This document shows, piece after piece, positions 29,916-41,133 of a stretch of 64,000 nucleotides of DNA (position 1 is the first letter of the stretch; every line of letters begins with the position of its first letter). The position numbers and the translations under genes were made by a program. The DNA comes from Hyposmocoma kahamanoa (Eukaryota > Arthropoda > Insecta > Lepidoptera > Cosmopterigidae): assembly GCF_003589595.1 (NCBI RefSeq), contig NW_020653993.1:6139230-6203229 (forward strand). The letters run 5' to 3'. The notes under the pieces are model-generated. The model had not been told where the DNA came from. It was given only the letters and a program-made list of their open reading frames with translations, and made no database searches.

Positions 29916-30936
29916 TAAGTAAAATTTATTTTTATAGATAGATAGTACCTATCTTTATTCATCACCGTGACAAACACATACATAGACACATGATACAAAC
30001 ATTAACTTAGACGTAACACAGTAATATATTCTACTAATATCTCTCTTGGAAGTCATGGCACTGAAAAGGCGCTGACTGAGCATAAATGAGCGGCTGCCCG
30101 CGACCCCGGTATTCTGCCAGGACCCTATAGGACGGAGACGCTACTCGTAAAACCCAAAACAAAACCATTTTAATTTAAATCAAATTCAAACCAATTCAAA
30201 TTAATTTAATTTCATCAAATTTAATTTAATTTTTTTTAAACACCCTAACCCCATAATTAGTGCTAAAATAACATGGGATATAATGGAATTCAAACAAGTA
30301 ATAAATTTCATTGTTAGAGATGAAACGGATATCCGGCCTATCTGCCCGGATACCGGATGTTCAAAACTGATAAAAATTGATAATCAGTACGTACTCCAAG
30401 AAATTGATTTATTGATTAAAGATGATAGTAATAGGATAAACAGCAACTACAGGATCGTTGACAATCTGTTTATTATTTGAAACTGAAAGAACAATGAAGT
30501 TAGATAACGTTATATGTATGTTTAATTTAGTACTCAAATTTCAATAAATGCAAATTATGGTGGAAGGAGACCTGTGTTTCTGCATTTGGCAATGGTAGAA
30601 GTTGGTTCTATTTAATTTCATAAACGAGACCAGCTTCAGAGGACAGATTTTCACTATAAACTCTTACAAACTTTGTTAAATTTTAAGTATTGCTAGACGA
30701 CCAAATGAAATTATCGTGATCACGATCGATTTGAACTGTCTTCAAATGCAATGTGTAGGTGTCTACAATAATGACACGTGGAAGTAGATTAATATTTTTT
30801 GGGAATCTGGTATCTAGGCTTAGAATTAGTTAGATCACAAACAAATTATGATGAAGTCAAATTGAAACAAAATAATAACGGGCGTATTAAGAGTATGCTT
30901 GACCAATTTTAATATAGCCAAATAATGGTGTAATTG
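29916..30936. other. Unassigned AT-rich interval
   Basis: 30170-30240 is low-complexity (AATTTAAAT-type). 30329-30362 has GATATCCGGCC and GCCCGGATACCGGAT, related to the CCGG-rich stretch at 31660. No gene recognised. Confidence 0.4.
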
Positions 30937-30944
30937 ATTTTTTC

Positions 30945-31417
30945 CATCGAGTATATAACTAGAAATAGTGGCCAAATGTCATTTAATTTGTTTGAAAACT
31001 ATTCTGCCATATTTTTTTATTCTTTATGATTGGCTAGCTCGAGTTCGAAACAATTGACGGGTGTCGTCAATGGCTGTCGTCAACTGTTCCACTTCTTATC
31101 GACCAGTTAACTTGAACTTTGCTATAATGGACGAAAATTACATATTTAATATTTAATTACCGATGAAATTTGATTCCGTTTGTGTTGCTGTTTTTCCCAT
31201 ACCACCGAATAGAACAGCACGGCATTGTTAGAGATATTATCTTTATTACAATAAATACAGAATCTTTTTGGAATATACGGAGACGTACATACAGGTGGTT
31301 GGCCTGTCTATATTTCAGTGCAAACGAGAGTTGAAATTTATAAGAGCTTTATCGCTAATAACACATTAGGAGTATATGGCCTTTATTTCGTCTCTATTTC
31401 TGGTTATATGCTAGATG
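30945..31417 (+). mobile_element. Family F hAT-like MITE, complete
   Basis: A 473-bp non-coding element. It starts CATCGAGTATATAACTAG and ends TTTCTGGTTATATGCTAGATG, inverse to the start. The flanks ATTTTTTC (30937-30944) and CTTTTTTC (31418-31425) match at 7 of 8 positions. It aligns over its length with 58035-58544, sharing ACAATTGACGGGTGTCGTCA, TAATGGACGAAAATT and TACAGAAT. The 8-bp near-duplications point to hAT. Confidence 0.8.
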
Positions 31418-31659
31418 CTTTTTTCCTTCTTCACCGCGAGAAATTTGAATTCGGCACAATAAACAAACAGCACTGGTATTAAAATATTGCCAAATATGCC
31501 ATTTTTTTCGTTGTTAACATTTTTGTGTGATGTATTTGTTTATGTTATCGAATAAATTAATCGTTTTTATAAAAACCAAGTGACCACAACAAATCAAAGC
31601 GTCAATGTGAAAGTGCAATCACTTACTAATCAATCAATCACGGCGATGCGTGTTTGTGG

Positions 31660-31740
31660 CAATCGGCCAGATATCCGGCGGCCGAATATCCGGCTTTCCG
31701 ACCTAAGTGTTCGGCGGATATCCGGTATCCGGCCAAATCA
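31660..31740. repeat. Clustered CCGG/ATATCCGG motifs
   Basis: GGCCAGATATCCGGC, GGCCGAATATCCGGC and GCGGATATCCGG follow one another in about 80 bp, with smaller occurrences at 29710 and 30330. Possibly the GC-rich core of a dispersed repeat. Confidence 0.45.
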
Positions 31741-33356
31741 CTATCCGTTCATTCATTCATTGCGTTTACGTCTTCATAACTTAGGACAATTTTTTTTCTG
31801 ATCTAGATAGATATCGCGTATATTTGTTTTTTAACCTTCAAACCGCCTTAGATGCTTTAAATCGTCAATGAAACTATGTGTTATTTGTACATTCTAGTTA
31901 AGTATGGATTCATAGTTGTGTTTTATGTTCAGTTATATTTTTCTTTACCTTAGGAGAATTGAATTAATATAAGGTTAAAGTTCATAAAACGTAACATCAC
32001 TAAACTTGGCGTTTAGAAAACAAAACTAGTTGTTGTCAGTGGCGGTCAAAAGGTTAAATATTTATATGGATATGAATGCGGAATTATATTATCTAATAGG
32101 TATTTTGAATAGAAATTATGTGTTATACTGATTTCGCGACGAAACATACCGACTGCTAATTTGTTAAACCACCAACTGGGTTTGTTTTTATTGACTATAA
32201 AAGGACCTGCTAGAGAAATTTGTAACATTCTGCCTATTACGGTACACTTACGAATCACCTCCTCCGCATTCATAGAAATCGTCGACCCAGGTAAGCATCC
32301 ATCGACCCTGGCGACCCCATTATTCTCGCCATGTAATAGGCCTGTTAGATCGTAACACGTTCATACTCTCCGTGACCGAACGGTTACCATGCTGGACTGC
32401 CACCGCGATAAAGGTTTTGTTTCCCTAGGCGGGGCTATGAGTGTGTACGCGTTATTACTATTATTACTCTACACCAGAATTACCAGCACTTCAACGTGCA
32501 AAGGGGCAACCTTTAGCGCGAAAAAGTACCATCCACCTTTGTCCCACCTTTTGAAAATCTTCCTCCTGAGCACGAATTGCAATGGCGATCTGAGATAGGC
32601 TTCAGACACAGGTTGGTCGGAGTATGGACAATTTGTTTAGGTGGGGATTTTTTGATGATAATAACCCGGATTGTTTGTGCGGAGCGATTCAACGATGGCC
32701 CATCTCACGTCGTGCGTGCCCTAACACCTGTATGACCTATCGAGGATTTAACAGCTATTCTAGTGACGCGGTTAGCGTGACTGAGTTCTGTGCCTCTACT
32801 GTGACAGTTATTGCGTAAAATATTCGTGTACAAAATATTGTTCCTTCTTGTAACCGCTAGGGGCTTTGTATAATTTACCGCACAAAATTGAAAAGTAATG
32901 TATACGGTCTCTAGCGACAACTGTCACAGAAATCTCGTAGTAAAGACACTGAGCCACAATAGCATTATAAGGTATGCCATCGATTATTTACGCCTTTCTG
33001 GTGTAAGTATCCAGTGGCATCGTGACTCGTAGTCCGTGCCTACCTGGAGACTTCTGGCCCGCTACTTATAATAAGGATTACGAGCTTTCAGCTCCCTCTT
33101 TTGTTCGGTGGCTTAATTGAAACCATCAGCGGTCAACTACCAAACGTTTTTCAGAAAAAAATGCAATATGCTGAGCGGTGACAGATATAAATAATCTTTA
33201 TTCCTCTTTCTTATTGCTTTAGTGGAATTCATTGACCCTAATTTAGTTATAAAATTGTAATAAACTACTGTTATTGCCCATGTAGCTATTCTGATGTGAA
33301 TATATATTTTCTTGCTTGGTTTAGGGGCCTAATAAATACGGATTGTTTTGATAATA
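31741..33356. other. Interval with a short SINE copy, otherwise unassigned
   Basis: Apart from the family B fragment at 32364, I recognise nothing. The minus-strand frame 32046-32273 (75 codons, with NKPSWWFNKLAVG) and the plus-strand frame at 32624 have no domain I can name. Confidence 0.4.
32364..32465 (+). repeat. Family B tRNA-derived SINE, internally deleted
   Basis: CTCCGTGACCGAACGGTTACC and CTGGACTGCCACCGCG (tRNA head), then a jump to GGTTTTGTTTCCCTAGG, GGGGCTATGAGTGTG and a (TTA)n-like tail. The B-box and middle region are deleted. Confidence 0.65.
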
Positions 33357-33945
33357 CGTAAGGCGCACGATAAGTTTCCGGAACTGGCCACTTACATAAA
33401 CAGTATTTAGAAAGAAATTACAACATTTGAAAATGAAACTCTTTGGCTCTAGAATACAGTTTGTTCCATCTGACTGTCACTTCTTTTTAGATTGTGGCGT
33501 CATTTTAGACATTGGTTGTCTACATCACCATGGATTTAACTCGTGAAAATTTTCGTAGTATGTGTTTCTACGACTTTAAGTATAATTTAACAGCTCAGCG
33601 GAGCTTCGCTCGGCTTCAAACTGCTTTTGGCGATGAAGCGCCATGCAAGACGACTATTTATAGCTGGTTTGCAGAATTCAAACGCGGTCGTGTAAATCTC
33701 AGTGACGAATTTCGTGATGATCGCCCGTCCACTGCTGTGCACAACAAAAACGTCGATGCTGTGCGCCGTATGATCAAAACAGACAGGCATGTGACATACC
33801 ATGAGGTTCAGACATCTTCAGGCATGAGTCAAATATAATCAATGCAACACAAACATTTGGGTGTGAAAAAACTGTGCTCTCGGTGGATCCCACACAATTT
33901 GACTGAGGTTCAAAAAACGGATCGCGTCACTTGGTGCAATGCCAT
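33357..33945 (+). mobile_element. mariner-type transposon, 3'-truncated
   Basis: The 5' region AAGGCGCACGATAAGTTTCC at about 33359 resembles a mariner inverted repeat. It is followed about 150 bp later by the transposase relic. The 3' half and second inverted repeat are missing, so the element could not be mobilised as it stands. Confidence 0.68.
33530..33945 (+). pseudogene. mariner transposase N-terminal relic
   Basis: Starts MDLTRENFRSM. The first helix-turn-helix region YDFKYNLTAQRSFARLQ is followed by FGDEAPCKTTIYSWFAEF and KRGRVNLSDEF, RDDRPSTAV and KNVDAVRRMI, the standard mariner DNA-binding half. A TAA stop falls in frame at 33836 after GMSQI. The same frame then resumes with HKHLGVKKLCSRWIPHNL and TEVQKTDRVTWCN before homology ends at about 33945. 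The catalytic DDD/DDE domain is absent. A 346-codon family is here reduced to under 140 codons. Confidence 0.85.
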
Positions 33946-34574
33946 CCCAAAGAGCACACTTGTACGCCTCAAAACTATTATATCTATAAACAGTCTTATT
34001 ATGGTATAGGTTTAGATAATAGTTCTCTATAAATGGTTTTAGAAAAAAGAAATTGGTCTTATAGCCTTATTTCACTCAAGTCAAAATTTTAAAACCTTAA
34101 TACCAAACAACTTTATTAAGTGTGATCTCTCTTAAGATTTACTCTTATAGTCCTTATTTTAAGTTCATCTATAGATCAACTGATTATTTTTAGAAATATT
34201 GTTCTGTACACATCCAGTAAAGTCTTATTAATACTCTAAAAACTAGCGTTCTTAAGTTTATTCTAGATATATTTCATTTACAGAGATTCTATAGTGTATG
34301 CTTATTGACAAACACGTTATAGCGCGTCTTCAATAGATTTTATTTAAAAAAATACTATAATTATTTTTACTCTATTGGACATTGTAAGAGTTCATGCAAA
34401 ATCGATAAAGTAAAGAATATAAAAAGCTCTGGTGAAGATGGTGAACCTATAATATTATGTCACATTATTCGTATATGTCATATACATTAGTCGGTAATTC
34501 GAGCGCGAGACGGGCATGATGCATTTTTGTTTGGTGACAAATAAATAAACATTCTGAAGTAATTCCGTTGATGA
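33946..34574. other. Unassigned AT-rich interval
   Basis: No recognised gene or repeat. Confidence 0.4.
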
Positions 34575-34692
34575 AACAATTGAAATGCATCCCTGCACTT
34601 GTGATTTATAAGCGATTGCATCGATGCAATCGCGCGTTTGTATCGATGCAGTCGCGCTTTTGCGTCGCTGTTTAAAGTGGTCGTGTAACCAG
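34575..34692. mobile_element. Family M MITE, partial
   Basis: ATGCATCCCTGCACTTGTG, TTTATAAGCGATTGCATCG and GATGCAGTCGCGC match the right half of 19876-20075. The element ends in GTCGCTGTTTAAAGTGG. The left half is absent. Confidence 0.55.
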
Positions 34693-35097
34693 TCTATAAG
34701 GTTCCTTTTTATGTACCATGTCTTTGTATTTTATGCCAAATATATTTGCGTAAATCTATAATTTATTTAAGTACTACTTTCATTTTTATTAAGTGATGTG
34801 AAATTATGAAAAGAAATAGTTCATGAAAATGAATACTGTATTCTACTCACAGAAGTTGTAAGTATCTACTAACACTGTATGGACATGTAGCTGTACTAAA
34901 GAAATCTGAAATAAATTCTTTCCTTTTATTTCTAAATATGTTATTGAAAGTGTTTTCAATACTATGTAAGTGTAATAAATACTTATTATAATAAACTACG
35001 TTATAACTAGATAATATAGAAGCTGTCTAAACTACAAGCTTTTTTATTTATCTCACTTATTTATTTCTGGCAGTTTATGTATCTGCAATTAGTATAA

Positions 35098-35149
<52 letters not shown>

Positions 35150-35844
35150 CATAATCAAGAGCCAGTAGTATATGTGTTAGTGTTTAGTGAATATAGTTGT
35201 CATGTTGTACTGGGCCCATAAAAGTTCTTCAAATTATTTGTAACATTTATTCTACATATGGAGAGCGATAAAATTATTGAGTATTCACAAATCTATGAAC
35301 TGAGAAATGTAATTCCAAGTAAAGGTACACGCCGACACGGGGATTCAAACTGTGTTTCAATTCGTTAGCAACCTTTCTCCTTCAGGGCTTTGAGTTACGT
35401 CGGAACTTTGTTAACTTCAAGCAACATAATATTTCAGAAACGTCGCATTACGTAACGACGCAACAAGCTAAAATTAAGGAAGGCGTCGACTGTCAGGGTA
35501 AACAGATATTATACCTGTGCTTCCCGTTATCACGTAATGATGGAGCACGAAACCGCTCTAAAAGGTCGCTAGTAACATAAAGCTTTTAAAAAAGTAACTG
35601 GTACGCTACAAGAAAAAATTGTCCGAAACGTCGAAAGGCTCGTGCGTAACGCTTCACCACGTCTCTTGCGGCCGATCGCCAATATCGCCACTATGTAAAA
35701 ACTATGGGGAGCAGCTTAACGCTGGGCGGAGATGCGATAGTCAATTTAAAATGTTAGATAACGTGGATGCGGATTTTTTCAGTTCAAAAGTTAACGTCAC
35801 ACGCACACTTATTTTTCAGTCACTGGCAATTTATGTGGCCTTGG
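34693..35844. other. AT-rich interval with a GT microsatellite
   Basis: Nothing recognised apart from the microsatellite. 35617-35635 has the word GTCCGAAACGTCG, like the central box of family I, but the rest of that element is missing. Confidence 0.4.
35102..35148. repeat. (GT)n microsatellite
   Basis: Uninterrupted GT dinucleotides for about 46 bases. Confidence 0.97.
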
Positions 35845-36130
35845 CATTGACTTACAATTATATGGACGTCGGGTCCGCGCTAAAAAGTGTCCGAACTTAT
35901 AGGGCGTTAAAATTGTATACAGAGCGTCATTCACGCTTTAGTCTTCGTTTGTTCGACTGACAGCGAAGCAAGCAAAATTAGACAGTACTGCGATGACATT
36001 ACAATTTAAATTCAACGTTTTAGCTTTTTCATATTCCTTTTCATGTCACTACGTTTAAATAGGTTGACTTGGGACATTTTTTTCGTGGTTTGTGTATTAG
36101 ACCCGTCGTCCATTTATTTGTAAGTCAATG
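35845..36130 (+). mobile_element. Family E hAT-like MITE, complete with internal insertions
   Basis: 286 bp with the same CATTGACTTACAA/TTGTAAGTCAATG ends and a perfect 8-bp duplication GGCCTTGG at 35837-35844 and 36131-36138. It is 58 bp longer than the 228-bp copies because of GAAGCAAGCAAAATTAGAC near 35965 and a segment near 36010-36055. Confidence 0.88.
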
Positions 36131-36221
36131 GGCCTTGGCGTAGCACGGATTAGGATGGAAAAAGAAAAGGAGATGCGAGCTCAGACAAACGAGCGTTACG
36201 AGTAATCTTGTAAGATTTAAC

Positions 36222-36440
36222 TGCCTCGGTGGCCGAATTGTTACCATGCCGGACTGCCACGCAGAGGTCCCAGGTTCGATTCCCGGGCCGGGAGAAATAT
36301 TTGTATGGCCTACATTTATTTCTCTCGTGAGTTTGGGTGTAATTTGTGGTTGTCTATGTGTGTGTCCATGGCACCCGCGACACAGGGTTTCCCTAGTGCG
36401 GGGCTATGTTGAGTGTGAGCGTTATTATTATTATTATTAT
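36222..36440 (+). repeat. Family B tRNA-derived SINE, full length
   Basis: Best copy of the family. The A-box-like TGGCCGAATTG sits at about 36230 and the B-box-like GGTTCGATTCCCGGGCCGGG at about 36272. These are followed by a tRNA-unrelated body (GGCCTACATTTATTTCTC, TGTGTGTCCATGGCACCCGC, GGTTTCCCTAGTGCGGGGC) and a (TTA)n tail. It should be transcribed by RNA polymerase III if active. It is nearly identical to the inverted copy at 37930, suggesting recent activity. Confidence 0.85.
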
Positions 36441-37633
36441 AAGATAGATAAAGTATTATTATTTGTACATTTAGTATTTATATTTTATTTCTACTCTCAA
36501 TTATAATTACATAAACCATGTCATAAAGGCACTCTTTTTACTTCTGAATCAAAATTCTGCTTCCCACGGTACCCGCTACTGAGCAGAAAAAATTCATTAA
36601 AGTTACTACAATGATTACACTGTGTTACAAATTAGAAAACAATATGAGTACCCTTTTCAAATGCCTGTATTTCTTTTATTTACACTTATCGTTTATTATT
36701 TTTGTAACACGTATAGGGCGGATTCATTCGACACGAATTTTATCGCGCTCATCCCGCGCGGTCGTTGAGCAGAGTCCGCGTTGCCGGCGCGCAGCGACCG
36801 CGTGGGTCTAACTGTCATGGGAAAATACGCTCTACTTATTTAAATTTTAGTCTACGCGGCCCACCGCGCGGCGGCCGCGCGTTTGTATTATTCAGAGGAA
36901 TTTAAATGTTGTTGACTAGTAAATAGAATTCAGATTCGCCATTAATGTACATGATGGCGTGGTAACTGGGCGGTCGCCGCGCGAAAACTTTCGCCTCGTA
37001 TAACTGGGCGCTTAATGTTTTACGTACGACTATCAGTAAAATAACTGAAAAATGAACACCCAGTAATATGTTGTATTTTTTCCAGAAAAATTGTTTTTCT
37101 GTAAATCTACGATATAAATTCTAACAAATTACTATTGTAACATAAACATAAAATATAATTTTAAAAACAAACTTGTACACAAAATAAACAGTTTTTTTTT
37201 ACTTTTATATTGAGATGTATCTTCTTACGTTAGAATCTAACAGTAATCACTTACTTAGCGCCATTCTAACGACTCTCATACCGTATTTATATGGTCTGTG
37301 CTCATACCATTCTTCAATCCTTTTTACATTCTAGTGAAACCTCTTTCTCCGTTCGTCACTAAACGGGTACCAAAGTTCAAAAGGGTAAAAAGAGAAATGA
37401 GAAAAAAGAAAATAATTTTTTTTCGATATTCCGCATCCATCTTCTTTGTTCAAGCGTGTAACAAATTATTCACTAAGAATGCCACATATTTGGCTCTGTG
37501 ATACTCTGAGTATCCAAAAAGACGTTTAACGACAGCCCTCAGTGACGTACATAATAATTATGATAAAATTAATTTGCTAGATAACCACACCAATCGTCTG
37601 ATCTTGAACTACACAATTTCTTGCAGTAGAGTA
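36441..37633. other. Interval with a GC-rich island
   Basis: 36715-37020 stands out as GC-rich (see findings). 36830-36860 and the rest are AT-rich. No gene recognised. Confidence 0.45.
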
Positions 37634-37795
37634 CAAGGGCAAAGATATTCACTCTGGGGCACTACCGGGAACACCCAGACCGTCACCAATTTAGAAAAGT
37701 TAGTTTCCGAAATTATTCCTACCGAGAATGGAACCCAAGGCCTGCTCATCTAGCACCCACAATGCAAGCTGTTGAGCCATCTAGGTTGTCTCATA
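37634..37795 (-). repeat. Family C tRNA-derived SINE
   Basis: TTCACTCTGGGGCACTACC, GGGAACACCCAGACCG, then GAATGGAACCCAAGGCC (diverged B box) and GTTGAGCCATCTAGGTTG (tRNA head in inverse). Confidence 0.6.
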
Positions 37796-37929
37796 ATCAT
37801 TGTAGTAATTACTGTGTTAACGCCACACTATCGGTTACTCCAATGAGCATGAATGTTCTATTTCTGTGCTGCCAAGATAATAGAATAATATAGTAAGATA
37901 TGCAAAACAGTTACGGAATCTAGGACTTA

Positions 37930-38147
37930 TAATAATAATAATAATAACGCACACACTCAACATAGCCCCGCACTAGGGAAACCCTGTGTCGCGGGTGCCA
38001 TGGACATACACATAGACAACCACAAATTACACCCAAACTCACGAGAGAAATAAATGTAGGCCATACAAATATTTCTCCCGGCCCGGGAATCGAACCTGGG
38101 ACCTCTGCGTGGCAATCCGGCATGGTAACCGTTCGGCCACGGAGGCA
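37930..38147 (-). repeat. Family B tRNA-derived SINE, full length
   Basis: Inverse of 36222-36440 with very few differences; tail (AAT)n at 37930, B box GGCCCGGGAATCGAACC at about 38080, head GGTAACCGTTCGGCCACGG near 38124. Two such copies 1.5 kb apart in inverted orientation could pair with each other in a long transcript. Confidence 0.85.
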
Positions 38148-38845
38148 GTTATTTTATTATATTTTATATAGCAGTTATATATTATTATTATTATTCGTAA
38201 GACTTATCTTGATACACTATACTCTAAAATATAGGAAATGCGCATTTCGTACGTTTTCGGATACGTTTATTTCTTGCGACTTGATAATGTACAGTCATAT
38301 ACATGAGATACTTGTCGGTGGATTCAGAACCTTACGATAACTCTGTTGTTGACCGATTTATCGTACGATTTCTTTTCATTTTTATTCACAACACCCAAAT
38401 CGAACGTCAAGCTGTCGTATTCGAAACCGAACCGAAATGACGTCACGTCCGTACGATTACTCGAACTTCTCGACCGGCAAAGGCCATAAACGTTATTCAG
38501 TACACAATTATCGAATGAAAGTTACCGAACGTCCTATTGTTTACAAAGCAAGAATGTAATATGGAAATCTCTTATTATTTTAAATAAAGTATGGATTTTT
38601 ATTAATTTATTTTAATGCAAGACTAAGGCATTCCTATATTTTAGGCCTTTTAAAGTCTTAAAAATGTATATAAAATGATTTACATTTTCCTTATAATCTA
38701 TTTCACCGACTAACTCCGTAAACGCTGTTGAACGTTTAACTTGGAATGTTCGAAATAGGTCGGAACCTTCGATTCGAGAACAATATCCAATCGAACGATT
38801 CGGTTAAAATATCGAAGAGTTTTGAATCGGGAACCTGACACTTTC
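38148..38845. other. Unassigned interval
   Basis: TCGAAC/CGAACC words recur between 38400 and 38830, but I see no defined repeat or gene. Confidence 0.4.
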
Positions 38846-38883
38846 AGAACCAAAAGGTCGGTCCAAACCGACTTTTTGGTTCT
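38846..38883. repeat. 16-bp inverted repeat with short loop
   Basis: AGAACCAAAAGGTCGG (38846-38861) and CCGACTTTTTGGTTCT (38868-38883) pair with one mismatch around six bases. A related word CAGAACCAAAAGGTTGAC occurs at 39649. Confidence 0.6.
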
Positions 38884-41074
38884 GAGAGCCATCTTACGTA
38901 TTGACCAGAGAAAAAAATTAAAGCAATTTCAACTTTATTATTTAATCAATACAGTGGAGTGTTGCTTGAAGACGATTAACTATTTTTAAAACCAATACTA
39001 AATTTCGTCATTTAATGACGAGACATTCGAGCGGCTTGTGGTATGGACTGCCAGTTACAATACCCGTGGTTCGATCCCACGAGCACTATTTTGTTATAAC
39101 GTCATATTTTTAATACCATGGTTTCACTTTTTAATGTTAACATTGACAAATCACAATATTTACTCAATGGAAATTGCTTAAGGTGGGTGGCTAGATTTAC
39201 TAATTATAATTTAGAAGAATAAAACATTTGTTGAATAACTCAAGAAGGTAATTTTTATTTCATTCTCCTGATGTTTGTAGGAGGTGGTTCACTTTGAGAA
39301 TCTAACATTCTTAGACATTCCTTACATTTATCCGGAGGTTAAAAACAAAAAAAAAACAATATTATATGTCATAACTAAATAATATTTTATTTTTGATGAG
39401 ACTCGAACCATGCTTGCCTCGATTTGCAAAGCAATCCTTATACCGCTAGGCCACGACAGTCTTTTATAGCTGGTAGAAATTTGTATTCTGTATTTAAGAA
39501 CTATACGTTAAAGATCAAATTGGCTTAAAAACTTTCTTGCAATGTCATTCACTAATGAGACGACCAGGGAGTCTACCAAAATAAATTTTACGGCTCACAG
39601 TTTAAAGATTAAGTTTGTGTAACAATTTTCTCCACCTTTTTCTGCTCAGAACCAAAAGGTTGACAAAGTCGGCTTTGGGGGGTCAGGTATCTTGTGTATA
39701 TGACTATACTGTCTGTATGTGTATGTACTGTATGTATGTGACATAACAAAGCTTAAAAATGTATTTTTTGTACTTACGACGATCACTTTTCGGCATTCAT
39801 CTTGTAAAACTATACTATGAAAAGAACTGAGAACCATCATGAGAATCAATTTTTAGGGGTACTGCTTTCGTGTCACACATTGTTATTACTGTACACGGAA
39901 CTACTCGTATATTAGTTTTAAAAAAAGGACTTCGTGTTTATGGTAATTAAAATATCAATTAGGATGCTACTCAAACGCTATACTGCCTCCTGATTGGTTA
40001 AATTGCCCTAAAAATCTTGCAACTGGGTAATAAATAAATAAATCATTAAAATAAATGTTTTATTGAAAACATTAAAAAAATATGCTGCACTTGGCCAGTT
40101 CTACTATATCTCTTTGGTTTTTTGTTTTGTAGCATTTGTTTATATAGTATAGTTTGTTTATATGTATAGGTCCCCGATTCTACGAAAATCTAACCACAGA
40201 CCTGTGTTACAAACGTGGAAACGTTTAATACCCGACTAAAATTCCTTTTATTGGATAATGAATTCTACAATGTCGATGACTTTCTTTTGAAACAGTTGTA
40301 ATTTTGTTTAACTTGACTTCTTTGTATTTAGACAAGCAGTAGTTATATATACTACTTTATTTTATATTCATAATTATTGTTTGCGTTAGTGATGATCATA
40401 TTATCCCTTGACATTGTACTTTGAATGGTAATATAGAGACATTGACAATATGAAATAAATGATTCTATTGTATTGTATTTTTCATGTAAACAGTCTATGT
40501 GATTGTCTATTTGTACACTATAAAAATAACTATGACGTTTAAAAGACACCGTTTAATATACCGCCGAGATAATGTCCCAACTTTAAAGCTGAACTGCCGG
40601 ACTGTTATTTGAATTGTTGAGTTTAACTTTGCTGCGACTGCATTTAACTTTTATCCACTGCACTTAACCGGCTTTATTAGGTTCTGCTTCCTGACATTTC
40701 GTACAAAATATTATATACTCGAGCACTCCAGTATACGGACACTCTATTACTTGTAGATAACGGAAAGTTAAATTTAATTATAAATTTACTAAATGATTAA
40801 TAAAGTAACATCACACGCGTTGCTCTGATTAGGGATGCACATTCAGATTAAATTTTTATGAAGATCAATTCAAGTGTACTTTAGGCAAATCGATTAAATA
40901 TACATCGTATTCATAATTTAAACAAAACAGTAACTTTGTACCACGACTGAATCATAAGTTCTGCAAGAAAAGTAGATAGGCAACATCTAAGTACTATAAG
41001 TCTACGATATTTGGCGATTGTCGCTACTCCAGTCACATATTAACGTCTTTTCTCACATGTTAATAAAGTCAAAG
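38884..41074. other. Mostly unassigned, two tRNA-like stretches
   Basis: 39022-39086 (plus) has TCGAGCGGCTTGTGGTATGG and GTGGTTCGATCCCACG. 39393-39461 (minus) has an A-box-like TGGCCTAGCGG and B-box-like GGTTCGAGTCT. In neither do the ends pair as an acceptor stem, so they look tRNA-derived rather than functional. The rest is AT-rich. Confidence 0.45.
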
Positions 41075-41133
41075 CCAATAATCTTTATTTCATTAGTAAG
41101 CAAATTACACTTGAAATTGTCATACTGATTAAA

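Noticed and set aside
35102..35148. CRISPR-like or other ordered array
   Set aside because: It is a plain GT microsatellite.
35617..35635. Additional family I copy from the word GTCCGAAACGTCG
   Set aside because: Only 13 bases match and no flanking similarity follows.
36222..36300. tRNA gene
   Set aside because: The tRNA-like part continues into a SINE body and ATT tail present in eight copies.
39393..39461. Functional tRNA gene on the minus strand
   Set aside because: A-box- and B-box-like words are present, but the two ends do not pair as an acceptor stem; treated as tRNA-derived.
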